Source: Thermochaetoides thermophila DSM 1495 (Eukaryota > Ascomycota > Sordariomycetes > Sordariales > Chaetomiaceae). From it: a stretch of DNA of 64,000 nucleotides. Under the pieces are notes generated by a model. It was given only the letters and a program-made list of their open reading frames with translations. It searched no databases and was not told the DNA's origin. The stretch is taken from the NCBI RefSeq assembly GCF_000221225.1, contig NW_006383036.1, forward strand, positions 1,055,587 to 1,119,586, in the 5' to 3' direction. This document shows positions 12,901 through 24,194 of the stretch, one piece after another (positions within the stretch are counted from its first letter, which is position 1; each line of letters opens with the position of its first letter). Both the position numbers and the translations under genes were made by a program.

Positions 12901-13246
12901 GCGTCTTGCGCTTTGCGTCGTTGACTTGCATTAGCGGTGACGGAGCCAACCATCCCCCGCGCGCCCCATCAAGATCCATAGATCTCTCTCTGCAGCCAGA
13001 GAAACCACTTCCAATCATCTCTCATATCGACGTCCGCGTCGTCCAGGACCCCGCCGATAATTCCCCACGCTGCCCTGACCAGCCCACGGTTAGCACAGCT
13101 TGAGGCCTTGAATCACATCGCGAATCTATTGTTCTTCGCGTACTACTCAGTACCAATAGCATCTTCAAGAGAGACCGGCATCATCTTTCTTCGCGTCAGC
13201 AGAATCACTCAACATCGCCTATTCTATCAGAATCCACTGGCCCCAG
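6969..13246. other. Long non-coding block between Zn2Cys6 gene and cyclin
   Basis: About 6.3 kb separates two divergent genes. Several open frames of 60-230 codons exist, but none combines an ATG, protein-like composition and splice continuity, and none resembles a known family. The block probably holds two long promoters and 5' leaders. It includes a cluster of GGACTGTCC/GGCACTG words at 8100-8180, short G or A homopolymers (for example 8700, 11920, 12610), and no RNA gene that I recognise. Confidence 0.55.
8100..8185. repeat. Short CACTGTC / GGACTGTCC direct-repeat cluster
   Basis: The words CACTGTCTG, GGACTGTCC, GGCACTGTCTG, GGGACTGTCC and AGCACTG follow one another within 85 bp, an imperfect array of an ACTGTC core. 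Function is unknown. It lies in the long spacer between the Zn2Cys6 gene and the cyclin gene. Confidence 0.45.
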
Positions 13247-14015
13247 ATGGATGCAAAGGTAAGTCGCCCTGCCGTGTCTTGATTGTTTGTCTGACGTTCT
13301 GCTTTTTTTTTTGGCTTTTTCTCCCTTCCACGCGCAAAACTGCGAGTATCGCGCTCGCCACGGCATTGCTCTTGGTCGTCGACAGTTCTCTACCTTATTT
13401 ACCGTTACCGCGTGCCTTGCACAAGTGTGCATCTGCGCGGCTTCGCGTTTCCTTCCTGGCCTCTCGAATTTTCGACCGACCTTCTCCATAGATCAGTCCC
13501 AGCCAGGTTCGTGCTAACAGTTCATCGCACACTCAAGCCACAGCGCCCGTCGCGCGCCGCCTTATCTGCCATACAGGGCAACGAGAACATCATTCCTGCT
13601 TCTCACAAAACCGCTGGTAACTTAAAAAACAACAACAACAACTCCAACATGTCTGCCACCGGCGCCCTCAATGCGCCGCCCAAGCGCTCTGCTTTTGGCG
13701 ATGTCAGCAACACGGCTAGAGGTCGTGCCTTGGATCCCAACAGCAAGGAGGCCGTCAAGACTCGTGTCAAGGCTGCTTCTGCCATGCTCGCCGCATGCGA
13801 GATCCGTCCAAACGGCAAGGAGAACAACGCAAGTACCAAGGCCGGTGCTTTTTCGAAGGGTAACCCAAACAAGCAGCTTCAGCCTGCTGCTCAGATCAAA
13901 GCCGCTCCCTGCAATAATGCTTTGACCCAGCAGAAGGCAGGCAATGGCCTTGCGCAGCCCCCGATTCGCAATGGCGTTACCAAGAAGATCACAGCTGTTT
14001 ACAATGACCGCCAGG

Positions 14016-14061
<46 letters not shown>

Positions 14062-15679
14062 GATGGGCGCCGATTCCGAGGTCCATCTCGCTGATGATCT
14101 TGCCATCGTGGTGGCCAAGCTGGCTAAGGGCCCGCGCCAGTTCAAGAGTCAGCCATCCCTTCGCAACGGGCAGTCGCAACAGCCTCTTCGTTTTGCTCAG
14201 AACAAGCTTGCCATGGAGCGCGAGATTTCCACTGGCGACGAGGAAGAGACCGGTGACATCGACGACAACGTGACCGAGGCAGCTTACGAGGACGCCGTCG
14301 AGCAGTTGGTCGAAGAGTGCCAGGTTGACGTCAGCCGTGCCAGTGCTCAGTCGGAGAACATGAAGAATCATTCCTACAATTACGATTACCATTCTACCCA
14401 GGCCGTCGAGAACTCTCGCCCTGCCAAGCTTCTCCCGGCACTTCCCATCACCGAGTCAGCGGATCGTTCCGAGGACAAGGAAAATCACAAGGGGCAGGGT
14501 TATCCGACTGTGCGCCCCTACCAGCCTCTTGGTGATAACACTACTCGCAATTGGAATGCCATCCTTGCCCCTATAGTAGATGCTCAAGCTCAGCGCGAGC
14601 TCGACCTAGCCAAGATGTACGTGATGCAGAACCAGACCGACGAGGAGATTGAGGAGGAGACCTGGGATGTCAGCATGGTTGCCGAGTATGGTGAAGAGAT
14701 CTTTGACTACATGCGCGAGCTCGAGGTATGTCTCTATCCATCACAAGGCCTTTATCGTGCACTGGATACTAACTGACTCAGATCCGTCTCCTTCCCAACC
14801 CGAATTACATGGAAATCCAGACCGAGATCCAATGGCCCATGCGCTTCGTCCTCATGGACTGGATTGTCCATGTTCACCACCGTTTCTGTCTTCTCCCCGA
14901 GACTCTCTTCTTGACTGTCAACATCGTCGATCGTTTCCTCTCGGTTAAGGTTGTTTCGCTCGGCAAGCTCCAGCTCGTCGGCGCCGCGGCTCTCTTGATC
15001 GCAGCCAAGTATGAGGAAATCAACTGTCCGTCCGTTCAGGAGATTGTCTACATGGTTGATTCTGGTTACACTGTCGACGAGATCGTCAAGGCCGAGCGCT
15101 TCATGCTCAGCATGCTGCAGTTCGAGCTTGGCTGGCCTGGTCCCATGAGCTTCCTCCGCCGCATCAGCAAGGCGGATGACTACGAGCTCGAGACCCGTAC
15201 CCTGGCCAAGTACTTCCTTGAGGTCACTGTCATGGACCACCGCTTCGTCAGCTGCCCTGCAAGCTACCTAGCGGCGGGCGCGCACTGCATCTCGCGCCTG
15301 TTTCTGGAGAAGGGCGGTTGGGTAAGTTCTCTTTGACATTGTTGTAAATTCTGTATCAGTGCTAACTTCGATCCAGACCCCGGCCCATGTCCACTACTCC
15401 GGCTACACGCTGTCCCAGCTGAAGCCACTCATCCAAGCCATGTACGAATGTTGTATCGATCCCCACAAGCACCACGATGCTGTCTACCAGAAGTATGCGA
15501 CAGCCAAGTACAAGCACTGCTCGGCCTACGTCGCAGGCAAAATGGCCACCGGCATCACCTTCTCACAACTGTTTGCTGCCGCTACTCGTCCCAGCAACGG
15601 TCCTGTCGACGATACCCCCAAGTTGGGCTTGCCCCCGGCTATCACGTCGACTGTCAAGCCTATCCCTCTCCAGGGTTAG
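13247..15679 (+). CDS. G2/mitotic B-type cyclin
   Basis: Activates the mitotic CDK and is related to Aspergillus NimE. Proposed exons are 13247-13258, 13544-14725, 14782-15321 and 15377-15679, giving 678 aa. The first exon is only ATG GAT GCA AAG, followed by GTAAGT. The 285-nt intron ends in GCTAAC...CCACAG and joins in phase 0 to RPSRAALSAIQGNENIIPAS. A later in-frame ATG at 13649 is the fallback start. A destruction-box-like RSAFGDVSN (52-60) and two KEN boxes (96-98, about 316-318) mark APC/C control. Asn14 is encoded by 14 identical AAC codons (14018-14059). The cyclin boxes span roughly 395-640, with MRFVLMDWIVHVHHRF and AALLIAAKYEEI. Downstream introns have clean CTAAC branch sites. 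Family assignment is very secure; the first exon is inferred. Confidence 0.9.
14018..14059 (+). repeat. (AAC)14 coding microsatellite
   Basis: Fourteen uninterrupted AAC codons encode polyasparagine in the disordered N-terminal half of the cyclin. The pure codon use points to replication slippage. Confidence 0.95.
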
Positions 15680-18600
15680 GCGGACACATCTTTGTCGACC
15701 TTTTTTTTTAAACATCGCCAGTCTCGCAAGGGCAGACAACATTTTTCGACCTTCGATGATGATGATGTATCGACTACTACGATTTCTACGGCCTAAAACG
15801 ACCTCTCCTCCACCGAGAGAGACTTAATGGCTTGATGATGACTTGATGCGGTTGATGAATAACGGCATGTCTGCTCTAAACTACTGGCGCTGTTGGGCTG
15901 TCGTCCCTAACCTTTTTGCGTCGACTAGGACATGGGGACGACTATACAGCCCTTACGACTATTATGTGATGTTCTCTTGCGTTCTGCTCTGCTCTGCTTA
16001 GCAGCTACGCATCACGGCACGGCTCGGATGTTAACATTCTCATTCAGAGGCTCTCGTTGCCTGCTCACGGTTGCTCGACCCCGATCACTTTTCTTATGAT
16101 ACGCGCTCATTGCGCTTATGATTATCTTCTTCCGGCTTAGCATGCATCATCAGGCTTGCCTGGTCTCTTTCGTTCTGCTTACCTTTTCTGGGAGATCTCT
16201 CCTATTTTGGTGAGCTTCTTGGAGATCTTTTGGGTCTTGATGATAGCAGCTGGAGAGAAAGCATCGCGGGATCTTTTTTGTTTTCTGCTCTTCTACTATT
16301 GGGGTCTTCGAGACACGCTGTCTCGGTGATCATAACAAAAAGAAGTGATCAGCAACCATTGCAGCAGCAACAACCAGCCTGCTATGATCTTATAATGGGC
16401 CTTGCGGATCGATTTCCTTTGTCTTTTTTCATTTCCCTTTTCTTTCGGCTTTTCTTCTTTTCTTCCTCTTTCGTCTGCGGATTTCTGTTGCCTCACTATC
16501 TCATAGCTTTGCCAGACCTTTCTTTTCCTCTCTTCTCCTTTTTCTCTTGCCAAGCTGAAGAGCTGAAGCAATCACAACCCTACCAAAAAAGAAACAAAGA
16601 AAAAGAAAAATGAGTTGGAGGAAAGAAGTCAGGCGAAAAAAAACTTTTGTTTCGGCGAGGAGTAGCAAGGGAGCTGAGCTTCTCTTGCTTGTCTTCCTTA
16701 CCGACCTCGGTGGGCTGGACTCTTGTTCTCAGTCTTAACCAACTTTTTGAGGTCAACTTGTGGGATCAGCCAGCTACATCACAGCGCTTGGTCCGAGGAT
16801 TATGGACGAGAGGAAAAGAAACAAAATACCCCAATACCCTCAAAGAGGAACGGCGGACTTGGTCGTTACTGGCGTCTGGGAAATGGATGGGCAGGACGGA
16901 CTGGAACGGAGCAACTGGGATGAAACGGGAAAGGAATGGGTTAAGTATGGTAATGGGATGGCGCGGCGTGCCTTTCTTCTTCTGGGTCGGAGATCGCTTT
17001 CGATCAAGTCTTTCTTCGCATAAAGAGAGAGGAGTTTTTCTCGTACATGTATTAGTGTTATAATTTTTTTTTCTCTTTTCGTTTGTTTTTATGACAGGTT
17101 TTCAGGTCTGGTCAGGTTCTGGCTCTGGCGAGGACGGGAACTCTTGTCATTTCATTCTTTTCTCTATCATTGTTTAGAGATGGAGAGAGAGATTACTACT
17201 GGGCATGTCTTACAGTCGTCGGTTGGCAAAGTTAGGAGGGAGAGGATCTCGGTGAGTCTCTTTTTCTTCCACAAATACTTAGCCACGACATAGATGGGAC
17301 ATGTTGTATCATGGTAGCAATTCAGTCAGGCCAAGTTAAGTTTCGAGCAAAAAAAATGATTTCTGTTCTTTACTCTGTACCTACCTCTTTTGCACTGGAT
17401 CTCGTGATGTTGCAGTGCTGCCGGTTATTTCATGCTTGTTGTGTGATATGAGATGGCAGGGTGACATTGGTATATGAGTTTGACAGCCGCCAAACCCTCA
17501 CGGATCGAAAACTGTCTGAAGCGATTCCGTTGTAATTTTGGTCAGAACGCAAGGTCACCAAAGTGAGATGATTGAGCTAAGTGTTTCATCCCACGATAAC
17601 ATGAACACAACATGCGCATTGAAGCATTGAATCCTACTGTCGCTGGCGCGGGAGGAAAGACCGTAGATCAGATGGCTTTTGATGATGGCGGGGCATCAAA
17701 GCGTACCCTACATACAGCTGCGGGGTTTAGCACGTCAGCGACTCTGCGCTGGCGCTGGCCCCGGATATCAAGAGCCCCTTCCGTCTTTTTCCTCGATTTT
17801 GGCTTTAACGAGCCCGTTTCATCCGCGGCCCGGGGTTAGGACCTGGCATCCCAGCGATACATACCTGCGCAGATACCAGCTGCCCGCCAGTCGGAGGGTG
17901 ATGATAAAGGCGGGAGGTTGAAGTGATCCACCCTCATGCCTAGGTCCCGGTCTCGCTTCCACATGTGATGAGCCGTTTTCTGGCATTGCCTCGTCAAGTT
18001 CATGATAAAGCTGTGACGAGCAGAAACCCTGAACCTATCCAGGACTCACCGCTCAGGAGGTGGGAGAGACAAAAATTAACAAAAAATAGCAGAACCTTGT
18101 AAAAATCCAAGCGTCCCCCAACTCTGCCCAACTCTACCCCTCCGAATCTCTGCTCCCCACGGAGGAAATCCGGCCCGTGCCGAGCCCCCAACTGGTAACT
18201 TTACGTAACCCCGCGTTTCGAACCTCGGAGCGCGCCACAGAGGACTTTCGGTCGGGATCTCGGGGTGTGGGGGGTTGCCGAGCAAAACTCTCCTTGGACT
18301 TCCGGCTAATGTGGCCCTGAAGCCTGGCGGCCCCTGCAGCCGCGATGCTAAGACCGTTCTCCAGAAAACCTGGGCGCCAAGCGGGGCCAAGAGTCTCCAC
18401 ATGCGAAGGCCCCAGCTGGGTCTAAGAGACTCCAGACGAGGGTCCAAGACCCACCGGCTGGCTGTCAGCCCCACCAAAAATCTGCACGACAGCGACACCG
18501 GATTGGACGGGATTGGATGAGGCGAATCAAGACGAAAAAAAAAAAAAGTTTCGAAGCAGCAACAGACAATGTGGCAGTGGCAGCTAACGACAAACGACTT

Positions 18601-19383
18601 TTGGTGTGCGGGTTGCCATCCATTCACATCGTTTCCCACGTTCCCACATTTTGCTAACTTCGAAAGTGCCTCTTCCTGCTCGCATCTCGCAGGGTGAGGG
18701 TGACCTCTCTTCCGCAGAGACGACACGGTGCCGCATTCATCCCTTGTTCACTTGACCTTTGGATCCTCGAAACCCCCCCGGGGAGCCACAGGTCCACATT
18801 GGACTTTGCCCAGGCCACAACCCACACTCGCTGGTTCACACAAGTCTGTCCCCATCCGCCTCCGATTTCGTTCCCTCCATGTTGTCTGTCTCTCCTGCTC
18901 TCACTCACTCTCCTTCTTTCTTGCGTATGAGAGGAAAAGAAAACAAAGCAAAAAGAAGTTAGGCTGTTTGTGTGCGGCTTGCTTGCGGTTCCCTGGGCGC
19001 GTGTTCTTTTAAGATTGCACCAAGCTTGTTTTTTTGTTTTTTTTTTTCCCGCAGCCAAATCCTACCTCACTACCCACCATCCACACCGCTGCACGCAAAC
19101 TTCCGAATATTCCACACGCCCCCCCCTTTTCGCAAACCCACCTTGGGACTGATTGACTCACTCGACTTTGTGAGCGCGCTAGTGATCAGTTTGCGAGGCC
19201 TCTTTCTCCCTCGCGTTCTTCTTCTCTCACCTAAACAAACATATCTTTCTTGCGTCTTGACTCCTTCCTGCTCTGAGCGTTCATTGCGGACAAGCAGGCC
19301 AGCGGTGCGACACCCACAGCCCAAGTCTGGTAGATACCCCGCCATCCACGTCCACACCTACTTCTACCTGTCGACACCGCACC
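15680..19383. other. Non-coding stretch between cyclin and aspartate/glutamate carrier
   Basis: The first part should be the cyclin 3' UTR. From about 16400 to 17350 there are pyrimidine-rich tracts. A GC-rich patch at about 18180-18500 is open on the minus strand but shows no domain or plausible start. The last few hundred bases, with CT-rich tracts, should be promoter and leader of the carrier gene. No gene supported. Confidence 0.55.
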
Positions 19384-21548
19384 ATGTCCCAGGTCGTGTC
19401 TGTGTCCGTTAAGGAGGCCGTCAAGGAGACTCTCGTGGGCTCTGAAGAGCCTGTGCAGCTCTCGGCGCAAGCAAAGGCCCGGTTCAACCGCCATGCCGTC
19501 AAGGATCCCGAGACGGGCGAACTGTATCTCGGCATCGAGCAGTTCATCGACGCCATCGCCCCGCCAAACGAGGACTACGTAAGTGGCTTGAGAAGTCGTC
19601 TACCCTATTTATTGTACTGCAGAGGGCTAACCTACTTGGTCCGCAGCACAAGATTAAGAGGGAACAGTACTCGATCCTGTTTCGCGTCGCCGACAGGACA
19701 AACAAGGGCCGCGTGACGCTGGCCGATTACGCCTACTTCGAGAATATCCTCAACAAGCCTGACGCCGAGTACGAGATCGCCTTCCGCCTGTTCGACGTCG
19801 AGCGCCTCGGGACTGTCAAGTATGATGACTTCCGCCGCCTGTACGAGCTCAACAAAGGCCCTGACAGCATTCCCTTTGACTGGGACTGCGAGTGGGCGAA
19901 GCTCTATATTGGCAGCAAAGCCAAGCGCCACAGCATGGACTATCAGCAATTTTCGCAGATGCTGCGCGGTCTGCAAGGTGAGCGCGTCCGCCAGGCCTTC
20001 CAACACTTTGATACAGACGGCGACGGCTACATCGAGCCTGAGGAGTTTGCGCGTATCATCCGTGAGACGGCCCGCCATAAGCTGTCCGATCACCTGCTTG
20101 AGAATCTGCACACCTTATGCAACATTGCCCAGGGCAGCAAGGTGTCGTATGCTAATGTACGCGCCTTCCTCAACCTCATCAACGAGATGGACCTCGTCGA
20201 GATGATTGTGCGCTCTGCCTGCTCCAAGAGCTCCGACGGCAAGATCACCCGCGCCGAGTTTCTCAACCAGGCCGCTAAGACCACTCGCTTTTCCCTTTTC
20301 ACACCCATGGAGGCCGACGTCCTCTTCCACTTTGCCAGCTTGGACAACCCCTCTGGCCGTCTGAGCCTGCGCGACTTCGCCAAAGTGCTGGATGCCAGCT
20401 GGCGCCGCCGCAGCGATGAGGAGGCGCATGCTGTTGCGGCCGAGCCCAAGCGGGGTGGTGCGCTCCAGCAGACTCTCGAGTCTGCGTACAGCTTCGCGCT
20501 CGGCTCGATCGCTGGTGCGTTCGGTGCCTTCATGGTGTACCCCATCGATCTGGTCAAGACGCGTATGCAAAACCAGCGTAGCGTCAACCCCGGCCAGCGC
20601 CTGTACAACAACTCGATCGACTGCTTCCGCAAGGTCATCCGTAATGAGGGTTTCCTTGGTCTGTACTCGGGTGTGCTGCCGCAGCTGGTTGGTGTCGCGC
20701 CCGAGAAGGCCATCAAGCTGACCGTCAACGACCTCGTACGCGGTTGGTTCACCGACAAGCAGGGCAAGATTTGGTGGGGCTGGGAGATTTTGGCTGGTGG
20801 TGCTGCCGGTGGTTGCCAGGTTGTCTTCACCAACCCTCTTGAGATCGTCAAGATCCGTCTGCAGGTGCAGGGCGAGGTCGCCAAGAGCGTCGAGGGCGCC
20901 CCGAAGCGGTCGGCCATGTGGATCGTGCGCAACCTTGGTCTCGTCGGCCTGTATAAGGGTGCTTCTGCCTGCCTGCTCCGTGATGTGCCCTTCTCGGCCA
21001 TCTACTTCCCGACCTACAACCACCTGAAGAAGGACTTCTTCGGCGAATCCCCCACCAAGCAGCTCGGCGTGCTCCAGCTCCTCGCCGCCGGTGCCATCGC
21101 CGGCATGCCCGCCGCCTACTTCACCACGCCTTGCGACGTCATTAAGACACGTCTGCAGGTTGAGGCCCGCAAGGGTGAGACCAGCTACACCGGCCTGCGC
21201 CACGCTGCTAAGACCATCTGGAAGGAGGAAGGCTTCCGCGCCTTCTTTAAGGGCGGTCCGGCCCGTATCTTCCGTTCGTCGCCCCAGTTCGGCTTTACTC
21301 TCGCCGCCTATGAACTGCTGCAGAACCTGCTGCCCAACCCGTTCAAGCCGGCCGAGGCGAAGGCCGTCAGCGGTGATATCCTCGCACCCAAGGCGGCTGC
21401 GGCAGATAGCCCATTCTACCGCTCGCGCAATGCCCTTAAGGTCCTGCTCGACGTCAATCAGCACTTCGGTTTGGCCAGCTTAGGGCCCAATTCGCAGGGC
21501 TGGAAGGCTCTGCCTGGTTGGATGGGTGGTGTGACGAAGACTGCTTAA
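19384..21548 (+). CDS. AGC1: Calcium-regulated mitochondrial aspartate/glutamate carrier (aralar/citrin type)
   Basis: Inner-membrane carrier exchanging aspartate for glutamate in the malate-aspartate shuttle. Exons 19384-19578 and 19647-21548 are joined across a 68-nt phase-0 intron (GTAAGT, GGCTAAC, CCGCAG), giving 698 aa, about the usual length. The N-terminal half, to about residue 320, is an EF-hand region facing the intermembrane space. One canonical loop, DTDGDGYIEPEE, is at 187-198; others such as DVERLGTVKYDDF are degenerate. The carrier domain, about 330-640, has three repeats with PIDLVKTRMQ (364), PLEIVKIRLQ (462) and PCDVIKTRLQ (560). The C-terminal tail is typical of animal and filamentous fungal members, whereas yeast Agc1 lacks the calcium-binding half. 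The start sits in a good CACCATG context. Confidence 0.95.
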
Positions 21549-22857
21549 GGCGGTGACATAATATGTCGTTGATCCGTCGAGTTAAAGTGGGGGTTGGGGT
21601 CGTCGTGAAGGGTGATGATGTTGGTGAGAATGTCTTAAGAGGAGGGATTTGCAAAAGGCGAAGAGGGGAAAAAAAATTACATCATTGCATTTTATGTCGC
21701 GTCGGGTCTGGCGTGAGTTGTGTCGCAGCACGTTATAAGACCTTCCCCTTGCGGATGCCGGGTCGGGTGAGCGGCAGTTGTTGCTTTGTACACAACCGCG
21801 CTTTGTGCTTGGCTCGGCTGTGGGGAATCGGCACAACACACGGCACACGGCACGCACGGGCGGGAGGAATGGAAATGGAGGATCGCCCCCCCCCCAAAAA
21901 AACAACACCCAACCCACAGATAATGCAACGAAACGACCGACCCTTTATGTGGGGAATTGAGAACATCATTATTGATCGCCTGATCGGTCTGATGTGACGT
22001 TCTTCGCCTTGGGATGCGGTACTCGACAACGTTTCACTCTTCACTTGATGGGTCAACAAAGCAGAAAAGCAAACGCGATTAATTTCGATTTCAAATCGTT
22101 CAATTTTCATAACCTCTACGATGCAAAGGCGATGCGACGCAATACAACGATGCGATGCAATGCGATGTCTTGCCATGCGGCTGCTCCCGCGTACCTTCAT
22201 TCAATCCTCTCCGTGGATAAAGTGAGGTCACCGGGATAAAACAGAAGTTGTGCAACGTTTGGCCCCCCCTCTAACGGCTACACGGCATTAATGTCAACTT
22301 CAACGTCCTTATCCTCTCATTGGGAACGCCTGGCGTCATTCTCTCACCTCATCATTACCCCCTCTTGCCGCCCCTCCCTTCCAGACTCGTTGGATGGATG
22401 GACCGAATAGATCGGCTACATACATATACATATATCCCTCACTTAACTCCCGCATCTTGTTGTCGATTGCCCTGCTTCTTAGCTGCCGCTGCCTTTCGCT
22501 CCTTTCTCCGGTTTTGTTTACTGGCCGGGTAAAAGGGGAGGTGTAGGGCATCAAAGTTACACAGCTTGATCGAACTGCCTAGCCCTAGTCATCGGGTCTA
22601 CCAAGTGGTAGGCAGGATGAAGCAGGACAAAGCGACGTAGCGGAATTTTAGGCTTTTTGTTACTTCGGGCGGTTGGGCAGCATCGATGTGGGTAATCAAA
22701 AGGGTAGTGACGATTCTTTGCTTTGGATGCTTTTTGGCTTTGTGTTTTGTATATTTGTTTCTGTTATATGTTTTTTTTTTTTTCGTTCGAGTTGGTATGA
22801 ATGGCATGATGATTTCTTTTTCTCTCTTCATTTTTGTGTACAGTCATTCGCTCTTAG

Positions 22858-22902
<45 letters not shown>

Positions 22903-23207
22903 GGCTTATACCACTAGACGAGGTCTTGGTAGAGCAAAAGGCGGTTGGCAAGCAAGCAGTGTTGGGTGGTAGTGGATAGCATTGTTGTTGGTTATGTTTT
23001 CGGATTATTGGTCTGTTAATAGACCGCGAGAGAGAGGCAGATGAAGGTGGATTAGAATAGACATAGATATAAAAGTTGATGTTTCACAACACAAGCTTTT
23101 GAATTCCATTATGATATCCCATGCCCGTTTTATATTGGGTATCTGCCAATTTCCCGACAACGCCTCGAGTCTCCCCAGCTCAGTGAAGGAAAATATTTAG
23201 ATTCCAT
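21549..23207. other. Non-coding stretch between convergent genes
   Basis: Lies between the 3' ends of the carrier gene (plus) and the 2EXR-like gene (minus), so it holds two 3' UTRs. It contains a degenerate GATGCGA/GATGCAA array near 22120-22170 and a CT microsatellite at about 22861-22896. No gene supported. Confidence 0.6.
22861..22896. repeat. (CT)n microsatellite
   Basis: About 18 CT units followed by a T run, in non-coding sequence. Confidence 0.95.
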
Positions 23208-24194
23208 TTACCAGTGCATAGCATCACGTCCGCACTCATCTGTCATATGAGATGACATCATCTTCCCCTTGAGAAAGTCCAAAAACTTCTTGCTGACGAT
23301 CTTCCTCGGGTCGTTGATCAAGCCCACAAACCGCACGTTCTTAACCCCGCGGATTTCCGAGAGCTGCCACAGCACCCGGATACTATAATCTTTCGCTATC
23401 CAATCCGGATCTTCCTCATCCTCCATATTAATCTCAAACGCGATCTCCAGACCATCAGGATAGCCGCCTTCCAGATTTGGGAACCACTTGTGGATGAGAC
23501 CTGCGCTGTTGGAATCGGCATTATTACCATTATTACTAGTAATAGATAGAGCATCATTATCATTGTTACTCTGATCAAACAACCTCGTCCGCCCGCTGCA
23601 CCAGTACCCTGCCCGGAACAACTCGACTGTGATCTCCTCCGCCCCGCTCAGCGCCCGCGACACCTGGTCCGGCTTCCACTGTGGCGGCGCGTCCAGCTGC
23701 AGCCGGAGGTACCAGCGCCGGATGTGGCGTAGCCACTTTTGCGGGATCGGCCTCGGCACGCTGGACGTGGAATGGTACACCCGCGCCAGATGGAACCAGT
23801 CGGGTCCTTCGTACAGCGAGGGCGCCATGGTCAGGTGCACAGGGTGAGGGGTGAAGAGGTTCTTGGTGTAGAGTAGGGGAGTGGCCTCGTGGTTAATTAG
23901 GCGGCAGACGCGCAGGATGGAGATGTGGATTTGTCGTGGGTTGGTCCATCGGGAAGGGGAGTGTGAGGATTTGATTTTCTTAGAGGAGGAGCATTCATCA
24001 TCACTGCTGCTGCTGCTATGGATTGGTGTTGGTGGTGGTGACAAGGGAAATGCGCATCGGTAGGAAACCGTCTGCTCGTGCGGGAGAGGGGGGTCAGACA
24101 GAACGAGGAGGTAGTCGTAGATCTTGAGACGGATTTCGGGAGGGATGGTGAGGAAGGAGGCCTTGGGGGCCGGTTTGCAGGCTGTTGACGACAT
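23208..24194 (-). CDS. 2EXR/F-box-like domain protein
   Basis: Single-exon protein of 328 aa. Near the N terminus, SFLTIPPEIRLKIYDYLLVL (about 13-32) matches the short helical F-box-like/2EXR motif found in large lineage-specific families of filamentous fungi. HISILRVCRLINHEATPLLYTKN (about 91-113) is the second conserved block of these proteins. A Ser/Asp low-complexity linker and an Asn-rich stretch (about residues 210-230) interrupt it. The start is the first ATG of the frame. The F-box resemblance suggests a role in protein-protein contact or ubiquitin ligase recruitment, but most members are uncharacterised and no substrate can be inferred. Confidence 0.8.
   Translation of the reverse strand: MSSTACKPAPKASFLTIPPEIRLKIYDYLLVLSDPPLPHEQTVSYRCAFPLSPPPTPIHSSSSSDDECSSSKKIKSSHSPSRWTNPRQIHISILRVCRLINHEATPLLYTKNLFTPHPVHLTMAPSLYEGPDWFHLARVYHSTSSVPRPIPQKWLRHIRRWYLRLQLDAPPQWKPDQVSRALSGAEEITVELFRAGYWCSGRTRLFDQSNNDNDALSITSNNGNNADSNSAGLIHKWFPNLEGGYPDGLEIAFEINMEDEEDPDWIAKDYSIRVLWQLSEIRGVKNVRFVGLINDPRKIVSKKFLDFLKGKMMSSHMTDECGRDAMHW

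Noticed and set aside
16230..16613. Plus-strand open frame with hydrophobic stretches after the cyclin gene
   Set aside because: The hydrophobicity comes from pyrimidine-rich DNA (Phe, Leu, Ser codons); probably cyclin 3' UTR.
18076..18726. Minus-strand open frame of about 216 codons in a GC-rich patch
   Set aside because: GC-rich DNA lengthens chance frames; the protein has random composition, with a Phe run from a poly-A tract.
20115..21464. Minus-strand frame of about 449 codons
   Set aside because: Antisense shadow of the aspartate/glutamate carrier, caused by high GC3 in the coding strand.
22861..22972. Membrane-protein-like frame over the CT repeat
   Set aside because: The Ser-Leu alternation is only the translation of a CT microsatellite.
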